Below are positions 10,857 to 21,500 of a stretch of DNA of 24,318 nucleotides, piece after piece. The DNA is from Isohypsibius dastychi (Eukaryota; Tardigrada; Eutardigrada; Parachela; Isohypsibiidae). Under the pieces are notes generated by a model. The model had not been told where the DNA came from and did not search any database. It worked only from the letters and a program-made list of their open reading frames with translations. Location of the stretch: positions 1-24,318 of the forward strand of contig JAQIWT010000300.1 in NCBI GenBank assembly GCA_034696485.1. Reading direction: 5' to 3'. The stretch's first letter is position 1. Every line of letters starts with the position of its first letter. A program made the position numbers and the translations under genes.

Positions 10857-13345
10857 TCACACAACAGCATCGGTACGCTCGTCTGGGTTACTGTTATTCA
10901 AAGGAGTTGTAGGCTCGACGATCACTGTTAAAGCTTCTTGCAGCATACTTCTCCTCCTGCCGCGATCAAGGAATACCTCTGCAACTTCACCTTCTGGTGG
11001 TACCCAAGGCGGAATGCTACTCCTTCTCCTCTTCTCGAGAACTTGTTTGACTCCCTCAGTGACTTCGGTTTCAGGGGGGATCCAGGCAGGTATACTGCTC
11101 TTTCGCCGTGGTTTCTGAGTGAGACCTGCTTCGGCGTCGGTAACCATACTTTCAGGCTCTACACGGTTCGATTCGAATTTATCAGAGCGATGATCCCATG
11201 ACTGCATTTCTGCCGACCCGAAAATGGCGTAAAATATTGCTCCAAACCCATAAAGTCCGACACTGATCGAAAAAATATTTCTCCAATTTGTTTTTGTGTG
11301 TCCACCATTTTCTTCTCGGATGAAGTATCCAGTCACGACTGGCCTAGTACCCGTACAGTATAATTCATGTGTATTGAATAAAGTGGGATGTTCGTACCCT
11401 AGGAAGCCTGTTGTCGTTGAAACAGTATTCGCAATCGCTACCAGCAGACCAGCATAGGATGGTGAAAGATCGTTGAAATTTATCCTGAATCCGAGGCTGG
11501 CGAAACCCGAAGTGGATACCGCAAGTACAACCAAAACAACGGCGACCTGAAAGATGCACAGTAGCATTAATCCGCATTCTTAGCACGAATCTTTGATCCT
11601 CTCACCGTTTTATCGCAGCCAGCGTTTGACACCCATATCAAAAAAAGTGCCTAATATATAAAACCAACTTTTGGACACGCCATAATCGTGTCAGGAAAAG
11701 ATATACCGGCACGAATGTTCCTGAGAATATGGAAGTTGATCATATCAGCTACATAAAGAGCATCAAGAGACTTACCGGCTACAGTTGTGATTTTTCGTAA
11801 AGCGCTTATTGTAATGATCTGTTGGAATGACAGGGCATCAGGATGAGTGCTCAAGTAAGCCGTTCACCTACCTCTCGTTTGACCAAATAATCAGCCACAT
11901 GAGCAAACCCGCAAACAATCAAGGCCAGGAAAAGATACGGTCTGAAAAAAATCCCGAATGGTTACAGTTTCACGAAAATGACAGTCGTACAAAGCTGCGA
12001 TGCCTCCATTGCTTTTTACGGAAAAATGCAGGTTTCCGTTGAGCCATAGCGGAAGCTGCAAATTATAGTAACTGGCGACAACTCTTCATGGTTTTGGGCA
12101 AGGGCCATTTACAAACATCGGACAAAAGCGTGTAGAATCCCCAGTCACCGCACCACCAAACGACCACAATCGCCCAAACTGGCGGGGATTTCAGAACACG
12201 GATCCATGGAATTTTGGGCGCAGTAGACCCCATTGCTGGCGCTCTATCCAAAAACGGAATAAACAAGGATCTCTTAATTTTATAGTAAATTGGTGTACCC
12301 TATTGAGCTAATAATGTATGACTTCTCCTCTGCAGTTATTCGAGGATGCTCTTCGGGAGAATCGTAGGCAAACGTGAACCACACCAGTGGAAAAAGCATC
12401 CCCAGTCCCCCGAAGACGTAAAATATGCTTTCCCAGCCATATGCAAGACCGAGTGCGCTTGATATCGGCAACACGATGACAGTACCAACTTGCGCTCCAG
12501 CACCGCATAGAGCCTAGTGAGGAAACCAATGACGTTATGTTGAGTAGATTCAGGATCATCACCAACCAACATTCTTGTGCGTTCCGAAGGCGGTGCCCAT
12601 CGGCCAAACATAGTACTCAACACCGGATAACTAATACCCTAAAGCACAGATCGTAAGTCATTTGAAGCCTCATTGTAGTAACCCACCTGAGAAACCCCTT
12701 GAAGCACGCGAACCACCATCAAGGCTGCCGGGCTGGCATAAGCTGCGACTGGAACAAGCAGCGTGAATAAGGCTGTGGCTCCGATCCCAAACCCATATAA
12801 TTTTTTTGCGCTGTAGAACCCGGCTAGCCATCTAACCCATCAGGATTTCGATCACAAAGCTTGATTGTAGGATAGATGTTGCTCACTTACCCAGCTGGTA
12901 TCTGCGTGCAAATGTATCCGTAGTAGAAAGCAGCAAGAACCTGAGCCTCAGTGGCCGAATCCCAATCGAAATCACCTTCCTATGCACACGGATGGTTGGT
13001 TTCAGTCAAGAAGATGGTGAATTTAGTTACTGTGTATCTGCGGCTTTGAGCGTAGACGGAGATATTCCCTTCTTGCGGGCAGGTGTCTGGAGCTGTCTCA
13101 TTTGAAACTTTATGCCTGACCATCTGTATGATAGCCATCGATATTGTTAGTCTCATGCAGTACGATATGAAGTTTCCCATAAATCCAAGCATAACCTTTG
13201 AAGCATACATCATAGTGGATTTGCATTCATGTCTAGCGAGATACAATACCAGAACATGACGTTCTCCTTGTCTTGCAATAAATTGCAAAGAGCCCCTTGC
13301 CAAAGTTCTCAGTCTTTCAGCTCTACCCATTTCTTTTGACGTCAA
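10857..13345 (-). CDS. SLC17-family organic anion/phosphate transporter
   Basis: Major-facilitator transporter of the SLC17 group (sialin, vesicular glutamate and phosphate-type carriers). Exons: 13345-13250, 13195-13031, 12979-12891, 12831-12687, 12638-12567, 12513-12299, 12243-12117, 12055-11991, 11941-11872, 11818-11776, 11720-11707, 11650-11606, 11546-11398 and 11343-10857. Introns are 48-61 nt and the product is 593 residues. Family landmarks are CMRLTISMAI (TM1, Arg kept), FDWDSATEAQVLAAFYYGY, VVRVLQGVSQGISYP, GRWAPPSERTRML, VWAIVVVWWCGDWGFYTLL, NGGIAALPYL and a late WRNIF...FYAIFGSAEMQSW. Most of the expected twelve helices can be placed. In TM4 a Gln stands where vesicular glutamate transporters have Glu, and the YPxxH histidine is missing, so glutamate should not be assumed as substrate. 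The long C-tail carries repeated basic-Ser motifs (see repeat entry). Confidence 0.9.
10891..11112 (-). repeat. Tandem RRxSSIPxWxPPExEV motifs in the SLC17 tail
   Basis: Within the cytoplasmic C-terminus of the transporter, residues 511-528 read RRKSSIPAWIPPETEVTE. Residues 537-554 read RRRSSIPPWVPPEGEVAE, and a third partial copy RRRSML is at 561-566. Spacings are 26 and 24 residues. Each copy starts with a basic-basic-x-Ser site that fits the consensus of basophilic kinases such as PKA. This tail is not part of the SLC17 core fold. A role in phosphorylation-dependent trafficking is an inference. Confidence 0.8.
11707..11720 (-). other. 14-nt microexon of the SLC17 gene
   Basis: Flanked by a 55-nt intron ending TTCTCAG and a 56-nt intron beginning GTATAT. 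With it, the product reads TTVAG-TFVP-ALFLIWVSNAGCDK. This keeps both phase and the family pattern before the conserved GCD(K/R)T motif. Without it the reading frame is lost. Confidence 0.75.
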
Positions 13346-13884
13346 ACTAGTATCCCGATGGCTGCTTCGTTAAACAAGAAATCAAAACCACCATTTCTCG
13401 TATTATAATCTGTTGTGGAAGTATCCCGTGCTGTTTTACGGGTCAAAATTCCTGTCGGGCAACGTGGACTTTTATACGCAATATCCTAATATCTAATAAA
13501 CAGGAAATATTGCCGGCGCAGTCAGCTGTACTTTGTTAAAGCGCTTGGATTTGGCAGATGGCCGTCTGTATATGTTGTAGGCCGCCGTTAGAAACTGTCC
13601 ACGGGCAGGAAAAAGCGCAACTGTATGTAGAAGCCGATCCTAACTATATAACGATCGTGAAATCTGCAACATGCCAAATACGTTCTTTCTGTCAAAATTG
13701 ACGTTTATTCAGTATCAGTATACATGGTGGTGAAAATTAAAGTCAAACGTCGGCAGCCATTTGGTATTTCTTTGTTGCCAGGACTTGCAGGTTCTCCATT
13801 TATACATAACCCTAATTGCTTCAAGTGAAAGTTTACACAAACGCGTTTTAAAATTGATTGTCGGATATTTGACCTTATGTCACC
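13346..13884. promoter_or_regulatory. Divergent intergenic region, SLC17 and CFAP20
   Basis: 539 bp lie between two divergent start codons and must contain both promoters. There is no coding signal. A TATATAA-like word occurs near 13644, but its strand and position relative to any transcription start are unknown. I see no RNA gene. Confidence 0.45.
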
Positions 13885-16537
13885 ATGTTTCGGAACACGT
13901 TTCAAAGTGGATTTATGTCGGTTCTGTACAGCGTTGGTAGCAAGCCTCTGAAACTATGGTCAACTGAGGTAGTAAAGTGCAGAACATGGGCAAGGAAATG
14001 CATGACTTGATAATGGTTGCGTTCGAAAGGTGCATAATGGCCATGTGAAAAGAATCACCGATTCCGATGTCCAGAGTCTAGTTCTGGAACTGCTAAGCAG
14101 CAATGTGAGGTATGTTTCAACTTCCCTTAGGTTTTTGTGGTTTTGTTCTGAGCGGACCCTCTTAGCACGACATGGATCACCTGTCCACCAGAGAAAAAGC
14201 AGGTCTTAGGAATAAAGCTACCTTTCCTCGTAATGATCGTCAAGAACCTGAAAAAGTACTTCACATTCGAAATTCAGGTGAGGTGTTTGAGATCAGTAAT
14301 ACCACACTACTCGAAATAAAGAGCCTTGAGTAGTTGATGTTCTCGTAGTAGAAGCCCAAATAAACCCTGATTTTCTGAAGGCGCCCTTCTAAACAAGTGA
14401 TTTTTGTCACGTGGGATCTTTGAAAAACTGCTTCGAAAGATTTGAAGTCCTGGCCTCTAATTCCGGAAGTTCGTTACTCAGTTTTTCGTCATATTGAGCA
14501 GTTGTACCTATGCCCACAACCTTTTCCACATATAAAACCAATTGTGAAAGTATGTTCTCATATCAAGTTCTTTAGTACACTGCCTGCACAAGAGTTCATT
14601 TTGAAGGTAACAATAGATTATGTCTTTTTTATCAATCCAACTACTAACGAGCGTGGACACGTACTTTTTTTCCTATGGACTACCTACCCGCATTTGCCAC
14701 AGAGACATCAGGGGCGTGATCATCACGTATTTTGATATGACACAGGTGGCGGCCTACAAGGCAACGCCCTCTGCCTGACAGGAATATTTATGAACCAATT
14801 AAATCATCAATCAACAGCACTTTCACAGTTTCTCTGTAAACTCACCATTTTGCTAAATTGGTGCACAAAAATCCTTTGACCTTGGACTTCCCATTTCCCA
14901 TCATCCCATTTCTCTGGAATGGAGATATAAAAAGAGTGCAAGCACGATTTGAACTGACGAATCGATGAGGAAATATTCCCAGGAAAGATCACTCCGAGAA
15001 CCGGTATTTTTATATTTCCACCTCTGGGGAGCGTATTGTCCCCCGCACCTTTCTCAGTCAAAGAAAGGGAAAAAACTCAAAAAAAAAGTTTTAACAAAAT
15101 CTGATAAAACACCAAAAAGTTTTGTTACGACAGTTCCAGCTGTGACGTCACTTTTGATTGTGGTGTCGCTTTTAATGACGTCACTATTAACCTCGAACCC
15201 ACACTCTTAAGAAGCAAGGGAAAAAGCGCGTACGACGCACTGTTTCCTATATGTCCGTCCCGCTCGGGTGGACGGGCATACTGTCCCCCGTAACTTCTCT
15301 CCAAGTTCACTCATGTCAGGCGACACCATCGACTCCGGTTGTTCAGGGCGGCTCAGAGACTCGAGTTGACTTGGATGAGCTCAGAAAAGCTTGACTTTAT
15401 CATCCCGAAATTTTTTTTGGTTAGATACATGCACCCACACCCATCCAACCACGACCAAACCCATGTGCCCATAACAATACGCCCACACTCCTACACGACA
15501 GAAATAAAAAATTCATCTGATCGGAAACGGAAATGTGTAGGTGAGTGGACGAATGGGCGAGGTTGTGGGCGCATGGGCTTTGATGATCTAGTGCGGGAAT
15601 GCATCAGATAGGATCAGTTTGTTCGCCCATTATTAGGTGAAGTTGTGTGGTCAAGTGGGCGCACGGGCAAAATTGTGGGCGCATTGGTGTTGCCAATCTA
15701 GTGAGGAAATGTTCTACAAATAATTCATATTTCCGCCCATTTATCGGCGAAAATGTGTGGGTGCATGGGCGTGGGCACTTAATTGTTTCATTGTTTTATT
15801 GTTTTATTGTGCGGACGACGTTTAGGACCTAGCCGGAGTGTTTATAGCCCCCACTCCCCCACACATACAAAAAGTTTACGTTGACCCGAAAGGTCTTAAA
15901 AAATTATTTAACGCGCGATTATACGGCCAGGTACCGTTGAGGTTTTGTGGGTTTAATCTGTAAGTATCTCTTCACCTTTTGCGTTAAACAGCCGCAGATC
16001 TCCTGTTCAGCAGCTGAACACCATCCACATTCTGAGCGTTTCTCAAATGATCTAACTAACAATGATTCTTCTCCCTCTATATAGGTTATTGACGACAAAG
16101 ATGTGCGCCGAAGGTTTCGAGCAAGTAATTATCAGACTGCGACTCGAGTTAAACCCTTCATCTGCACAATGCCTCTCAGACTGGATGATGGTTGGAATCA
16201 AGTTCAATTTAATCTGTCAGATTTTGTCAGACGTGCTTATGGAACCAACTATGTGGAAACCTTGAGAATAACGGTATGCATTCTTCTTTGAACTCAGCGC
16301 ATGATATCATACGGTATTTATGATCTCAATGGCGAAATCACAAAATTGAATTCACCGCAGGTGCACGCGAATTGCCGGATAAGGCGAATTTACTTTGCTG
16401 ACCGCCTTTACTCTGAAGAAGAGGTGCCTCATGAATTCAAGCTCTATGTTCCTGTCAAAAAGAACCAGGGCGAACAGCAAAGAAATGAGCCGGCACCAGA
16501 AACATCGGCTCCACCAGTCGTACCCGTTCAAGCATGA
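13885..16537 (+). CDS. CFAP20: Cilia- and flagella-associated protein 20 (Bug22/GTL3)
   Basis: Highly conserved axonemal and basal-body protein, a microtubule inner protein joining the A and B tubules of doublets. Five exons: 13885-13968, 14030-14109, 14166-14277, 16085-16273 and 16361-16537. Introns are 61, 56, 1807 and 87 nt, and the product is 213 residues. It starts [10 protein letters not shown]. It continues through [75 protein letters not shown] and [20 protein letters not shown], all near-identical to animal orthologues. After VPVKKNQ comes a Pro/Glu/Ala-rich tail, about 20 residues longer than the 193-residue human protein. All splice phases close. The third intron is about 20-40 times longer than typical introns here and carries repeats. 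Confidence 0.97.
15143..15183. promoter_or_regulatory. Twin cAMP-response-element palindromes
   Basis: The 8-bp palindrome tgacgtca, the full CREB/CREM consensus, occurs at 15143-15150 and again at 15176-15183, 33 bp apart start to start (about three helical turns), inside CFAP20 intron 3. Two exact copies so close are unlikely by chance, but binding is not shown. An alternative is simply a small local duplication (tgtgacgtcac / aatgacgtcac). Confidence 0.4.
15429..15766. repeat. Possible fold-back/MITE-like element with 12-bp inverted ends
   Basis: atgcacccacac at 15429-15440 is the exact reverse complement of gtgtgggtgcat at 15755-15766. Between them the left part is C-rich and the right part G-rich, so the strand asymmetry flips. 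No target-site duplication is visible at these ends. The inverted match could be a by-product of the G-rich tandem repeat. Confidence 0.35.
15535..15774. repeat. 110-bp-period tandem repeat, about 2.2 degenerate copies
   Basis: The word gtgtRg starts at 15535, 15645 and 15755, exactly 110 bp apart. Each start is followed by a G-rich block (gtggRcgaatgggc, gtgggcgcacgggc, gtgcatgggcgtgggc). The first two units also share gttgtgggcgcat / attgtgggcgcat, atctagtg and gcccatta. Copies are diverged but register is preserved. The repeat lies within CFAP20 intron 3. Confidence 0.75.
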
Positions 16538-16842
16538 ATATTCTAAAGAATGAGTGTTTCGTTTGGCGCTTTTGTGAGTACTCGGTTCAATGTCGAGATT
16601 CTTGTCGGTGTTCTTGACGGTGTTTCAAAATCCATTGCGAGGAACTGGGGCATACATATCTTGTTTCGAAACGTTAAGGATTCAACACAAGTTTACGCGC
16701 TTCATTTAACCACACTTTGTAGCAGAAGGGCGCTTAGAAGTGCAGTCATTAATGCAAGATACAAGAGTTGACAGTCGTTAAGCGCACTTGATTTATCACT
16801 GATAAATAGCTCGAATGGGCTCACTGAGTACTCAGTACATGC
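16538..16842. other. Convergent intergenic region after CFAP20
   Basis: About 300 bp between the CFAP20 stop codon and the stop of the minus-strand coiled-coil ORF. It probably contains both 3' UTRs. An open frame at 16550-16771 has no recognisable feature, and I treat it as UTR. Confidence 0.5.
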
Positions 16843-17091
16843 CTAAAGCCGGCCAACGTTGTCGGCCAGATCTCTCAGTTCGACTTCCTCTCGCTCTAGA
16901 TCTTCCAGATCTTTCACTATAGCATCAAGGGTCCTGTTGGCCACACCGTTTTGGTCTTTCATATCTCTCAGTGAACGCTCTAGGGTACCAACGATGCCAT
17001 CGATGGCATTAAGCTCTCGCTCTTTCTGCATACATTTTTCCGACAGGTCACTGGTCAAACTGCCAGATGCACACTCACATCTTTTCGGCAT
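16843..17091 (-). CDS. Small coiled-coil protein, unidentified; 5' end uncertain
   Basis: The C-terminal 60 residues form a clear heptad-rich coiled coil (ERELNAIDGIVGTLERSLRD...LEDLEREEVELRDLADNV) and end at the stop at 16843. Length and style resemble small helical subunits of complexes such as BLOC/BORC or kinetochore assemblies, but I cannot assign a family. The start may be the ATG at 17091-17089. Alternatively, a first exon may start at 17269 (MAKKNAPRARDR...), with donors at 17212 (GTACAC) or 17182 (GTAGTT). I could not find a junction of normal length that closes the phase, so that exon is not included. It is convergent with CFAP20. Confidence 0.45.
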   Translation of the reverse strand: MPKRCECASGSLTSDLSEKCMQKERELNAIDGIVGTLERSLRDMKDQNGVANRTLDAIVKDLEDLEREEVELRDLADNVGRL

Positions 17092-17269
17092 TTGCAAAAA
17101 TACTGTATTTGATCAGGTGGAGCAAAGCATTTCATGACTCGTAACGGTTTCCATGACATGCTTGATTAAGAAGAAAAACTACCGGAGAGTCTTGCGTTAA
17201 AGCAGGAGTGTACGTTGTTTCCAGTCCCACCGTTCTGTCACGTGCCCGAGGAGCATTCTTTTTTGCCAT

Positions 17270-18549
17270 CTCTACTAGCGGCGGGACCTTTGACTTACTC
17301 TATTATCGTTCACGTCTCGAAACTGACGCCTTGGAGTTTGTAAAGTGAACCCGACTAACCACGCCACTGTAAAACTGCAAGCAGACCCAAGTTGAGAGTT
17401 TGGCTTTAGCTTCAATTGTTGACCACGTAGGTGCTCTAACTGCGCTTCTTCGCGCCTGTGCGCAAGTTCCGTACCTTTGCACGTACCTCACGTGCACATG
17501 TGCGGAACTTTAAACGTATTTTCGTACATCTATACATACGCCACCCATCACCGTACGTGTACAGTAGGTGCATCGGGTGTTTATTTGGAATATCGTTGTA
17601 TATACGCCACATTGGGAAGTAACATAAATTCATCATGTGCACGCATGCCATAAATACGTATGTCCACAGTCATGTACTCCCCTATACCATACATCTTTTT
17701 CTCTACGTCACTAACTTATGGGGGAACACTAGAGTTGAACGGTATTTCTCCGTAAAACTATTTTTCCATGGACCACTGATGAGTTGAGTGAACTGCCTGA
17801 CCATTACAATGCACCTCTCCGGAGTGGAGCAACAACATCAGTCAAAGCCAACCTAAGTATGTACAGTACAAGCCATTGTACAGGGGAAGAGACCCGGTGC
17901 CGAATAATACAGCCACACACTTCGCAGTGATTATTCCGAGCCGTGACGGACGAACAGCTTGTCTGTATCTTGCAATCTCTCACAGTGACACTTCACTACT
18001 GCCTTATTTATTTGTGAAATAATTGGTGAAACAGCCAGTCAGTTCAGAGTGCGCTCCAACTTAGAAACTGCGAAAGTCAAACTTCTGTTTATTTGGCATT
18101 TTGCCATTGCGTTGCGCTGCGTGGCTAATTTGAGCCCGCTTAATTCACAAAATCACATCAACAAAATAAGTGCACGTGATAATATAAGTTGGGGGGTGGG
18201 GGACCATGAAAGTTACAGGAGAAAGTCAATTAAGAAGCTAGCGGTGAACACAACCGAGTTGTTGCTAAAGATCACATCGAAAAAAGTTACAGGCAGGATT
18301 GCAAGACAAATTGCATTACACAACAGAAAATAATAAGAACAAGGGCAGCAAGGAACACACATCAGTTGAAAAAAGTAGCAGGAGAATCAGAGAACACTGT
18401 CACTGATAAAACAAATCATGAGAACAATAAATTGAGCATACATGGAACCAGTCATAAGGACTCTAAAGTAAGTTCTGCTTCGTTTGGGAAAACAACCCGG
18501 AAGTTTGTTTCCAATCTCTGCATGGATATGTTTGCTGAAAGATAACACC
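17270..18549. other. Gene-free stretch upstream of the coiled-coil ORF
   Basis: No conserved coding region or RNA gene is recognised on either strand. It includes the 3' flank of the guanylyl cyclase gene. A patch at 17500-17660 is rich in tacgt/gtac words (cgtacatctatacatacg, accgtacgtgtac), but it has no definable repeat unit. Short open frames at 18049-18333 and 18387-18771 look random or are shadows of the cyclase exon. Confidence 0.55.
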
Positions 18550-21500
18550 TCAAGAAGAGTACATTGTGATCTGAATACACAGAGGATTACCGTTTTCTCC
18601 GCAGAGGTTGTAGGTTGTTTGCATCCCTTTACCTTTAAGGAACATTTCATCCATCCGATTCAAGACAAAGCTACCGAAAGTTTCTATTATATTGTGAGCG
18701 GCAGAGCTACACCGTATAACACCAGCTGTAAAGTTTGTCCTGAAGAGAGGCGAAGTTCATGTAACAAATAGACGATCCACTGACCTTCCGTGAAAGTGAC
18801 CATTCTATGGCAAACAAAGATAGTCTCACCAAAAACGCAATATTTTGGACTGGATTCGCCAACCAAACCAGCAACTACTGGCCCTGAAAACGAACAGGCT
18901 GAACCGAAGAAAACCTGATTTGGACACAGCTGCTACGAATGCACACCTGTGTGGATTGCCATTCTGAGCAGAAGAACTCCATTGTTTGAGTGACGAACTT
19001 TAAACTGAATGGTCTTGAAAAGCAGAGTCAACGCAAGACGGGCGATCTCTCTCGCATTGAATATGCCATTTCTGACCGGTAGGCCCGAAGCAACCTGTGA
19101 AGGCAACGAATGGTGGTTTGTTTATACATGATCAGGAGTTAGTAAAAACGTAGAACGTAAAACTGGAAAGGTGGCATGTTTGACTTGACTTACCAAAATC
19201 ATGTTCTGATAGAAATCGATGGTGACGCAATCAAATTCTTTGACAATTGATTCGTAATAATTGTGCAAGTCAGTTGTGAAGTTAATGATTTGTGCGGGAG
19301 AACAGTTGGCGATCAAATCAGCAAAGTGGACCACATCACACATTAAAACGGTCACGATATCGTAGAGTTCCGGGGCAATCCTTTCGTCGTTTCGAAGCCG
19401 TTCAGCCGTTACCCTTGAATCAACCATGATTTTCTTCAAGTTTACAAAACTACGAAAAAAGCGTTATTCACCTGGGCAGAACTTTGGCGTAGAGTTCAAA
19501 ACTTCTAGTTTTCTCTTCCTGAATTATCCTGGTTTTTTCTTCGATCGTCACCTGCAAGTTGATGGCAAGTTCTTCCATCTGGTTAAACATGATATCCATG
19601 ATGGAGGACATCTTCCCAGTCAGCCCTCTGGGATGATTCACTTATTAATCAATGCAATTCAGTCCAAGATCATCTGTTACCTACAACTCTTCTCCGATAT
19701 CTTTAATTTTTGCTCTAACTGAGCTTATGCCTGGTCTTTGATTGTACTGATGTGACCAGCACCGCAAGAGCAATTCATGCAGATCTTTATGACCACATTC
19801 CTCTTCTAGCACAATTGGACGAAATGGGATGGTGGAGCTAAGCCGATCTCTTACTCTGAGAACAATCTCTGCAATGCTGAACAATGTTAACGTTCGAAAA
19901 TAGTCACATTACAGAATTCGCACCTTTGTTTGTCATTGGATGGTACATATGATACGGTTTAGCTACATGGATAATTTCCGAAAGGATGATTGCAAAACTG
20001 AAGATGTCTCCTTGTTTTGAGCCGATCCGCACTGGTGCTAAAGTCAGCGCAAGACTCTCTCGATCGGTACCCTGCTTCCGCTTAGTTGTTGTTTTGGGTA
20101 AAAACGATTTTAAGCCTTTTTTCCGAGCTACTGGCTGTTCAGGAGTTTCAGCTCCTTGATCAACAAGTTTCGTCGAAAACATGCCCTCTCCCAGTGTTTC
20201 GCCGATATGCTCAGGAGCTGTCCATAACAACATGTCCCACAGCTTTCCATTCTCTTTCAGCTCATTGGTTTCGTCAGTGGTGAATGTGAAGAAACTAGGA
20301 AGTCCGTAGTCTGCCAGCTTAATTATGAAACGTGAGTCTACGTGACAGCACTTTGAAGTCAGTCGACCGTGACACTCGATTGTTGTGGCGTGGATATGAG
20401 CGAGACCTCGAAGTATGTCCGATGTAATAGACAATCTCATTATCCAATCGAGTTTTATCTGAGTTCCAGCCAAAAGGTCCTGCAAATAAATGCTATCAAC
20501 AAGGCTGAGCTCGAGTTAACGTGAAGCAAGGCTGTAAGTCACTTGAAGTGTTCCTTTGGCACAAAATTCGTATAGTATAGCCACTTGCTTCCATTCGACG
20601 CTCGCCCCGACAAATTTGATGACATTCTCATTTGATCTAATGCTTCTGACAGTGTGGACTTCCTTGATAACTTGACGTGTTATACGGACCACGTTCTTCT
20701 CGCACATTCTGATTGTGGCAGGTGAATCACGGTAAACCCCTTGAGTTTTTGCTAAGTGGCTGTGTTTTCGTAGCAATGTCAGTTTTCCTGGTGCAATTAT
20801 TTGACCTGGAACATGATGAGTCGTTTGTTTGAGCTTTTTGTGTGCTGCAACGGAATCACGAGCAATCTTGATAACTTCCGGAATAGCAAGGCCACCAGCG
20901 CTGTCATCGATCAAAGTGTACCGTCGTCTCAGCCAGTCCTGAACGTCGGCTGGAAACTGTATCATATCATAGACCACAATCCAGTCCCTTGCCCTTCTCT
21001 TTCGCTGAACATATCGATATCGAAGATATGCAGCCATCACAATGAAAAGTGCTCCTCCAGGAGCGCATGTCCCGATTAAGATTTTTTCTTGCAGTCCTGA
21101 AAGAGTCGGGTAATATTAAGTGCGATGCATCAGGTTGACCAAACTTCTCACCCAACGGCTGACAGGGTCCAAGGTTACCAGTGTAGCCACACTCGGGTGG
21201 ATCTTTTGGGGCACCAGCATGATGAGGCCATTTAATATCAATCATCGGTTCTTCAAAAACATCCTCCGCGCAGCTGAAGTTCCTCACCACCTACACTCAT
21301 ACTTTTGACTTATACATATTCAACAATGTGTTATCATGACCATTATCACTTACGTACAACGAACATTCCCTGCTCGATGTCCTGCATATCGAGAATGCTG
21401 AGATCCTGGTGTCGATTCCCATGTTCATCAAAATGCAATGAGCCACTTATGCCTAGACTACTAGGTGAATTTATTAAAGTTCAAGTTTGAATCCGGTGGT

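Larger units (their letters stand above)
14278..16084 (+). other. Large intron 3 of CFAP20 (1807 bp)
   Basis: Begins GTGAGG after exon 3 and ends CCTCTATATAG before exon 4. It contains no conserved coding exon on either strand. Contents are two CRE palindromes (15143-15183), a GC-rich patch with the short inverted repeat ccgtccc/gggtggacgg near 15255-15277, a 110-bp tandem repeat (15535-15774) and a possible fold-back element (15429-15766). Confidence 0.85.

Noticed and set aside
12271-12298. A 28-nt intron in the SLC17 gene (GTACACC...AAGAG)
   Set aside because: The acceptor 27 nt further on (GATAG, pyrimidine-rich upstream) gives a normal 55-nt intron in the same phase.
13337-13344. CRE palindrome at the SLC17 start codon
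   Set aside because: It is formed by the codons ATG ACG TCA at the coding start, so it is probably coincidental.
14807-15061. Minus-strand open frame inside CFAP20 intron 3
   Set aside because: No recognisable protein features, and it is antisense within an intron.
18387-18650. Minus-strand open frame over the cyclase C-terminus
   Set aside because: It is in a different frame from the conserved LKGKGMQTTYNL end of the cyclase and has no motifs of its own.
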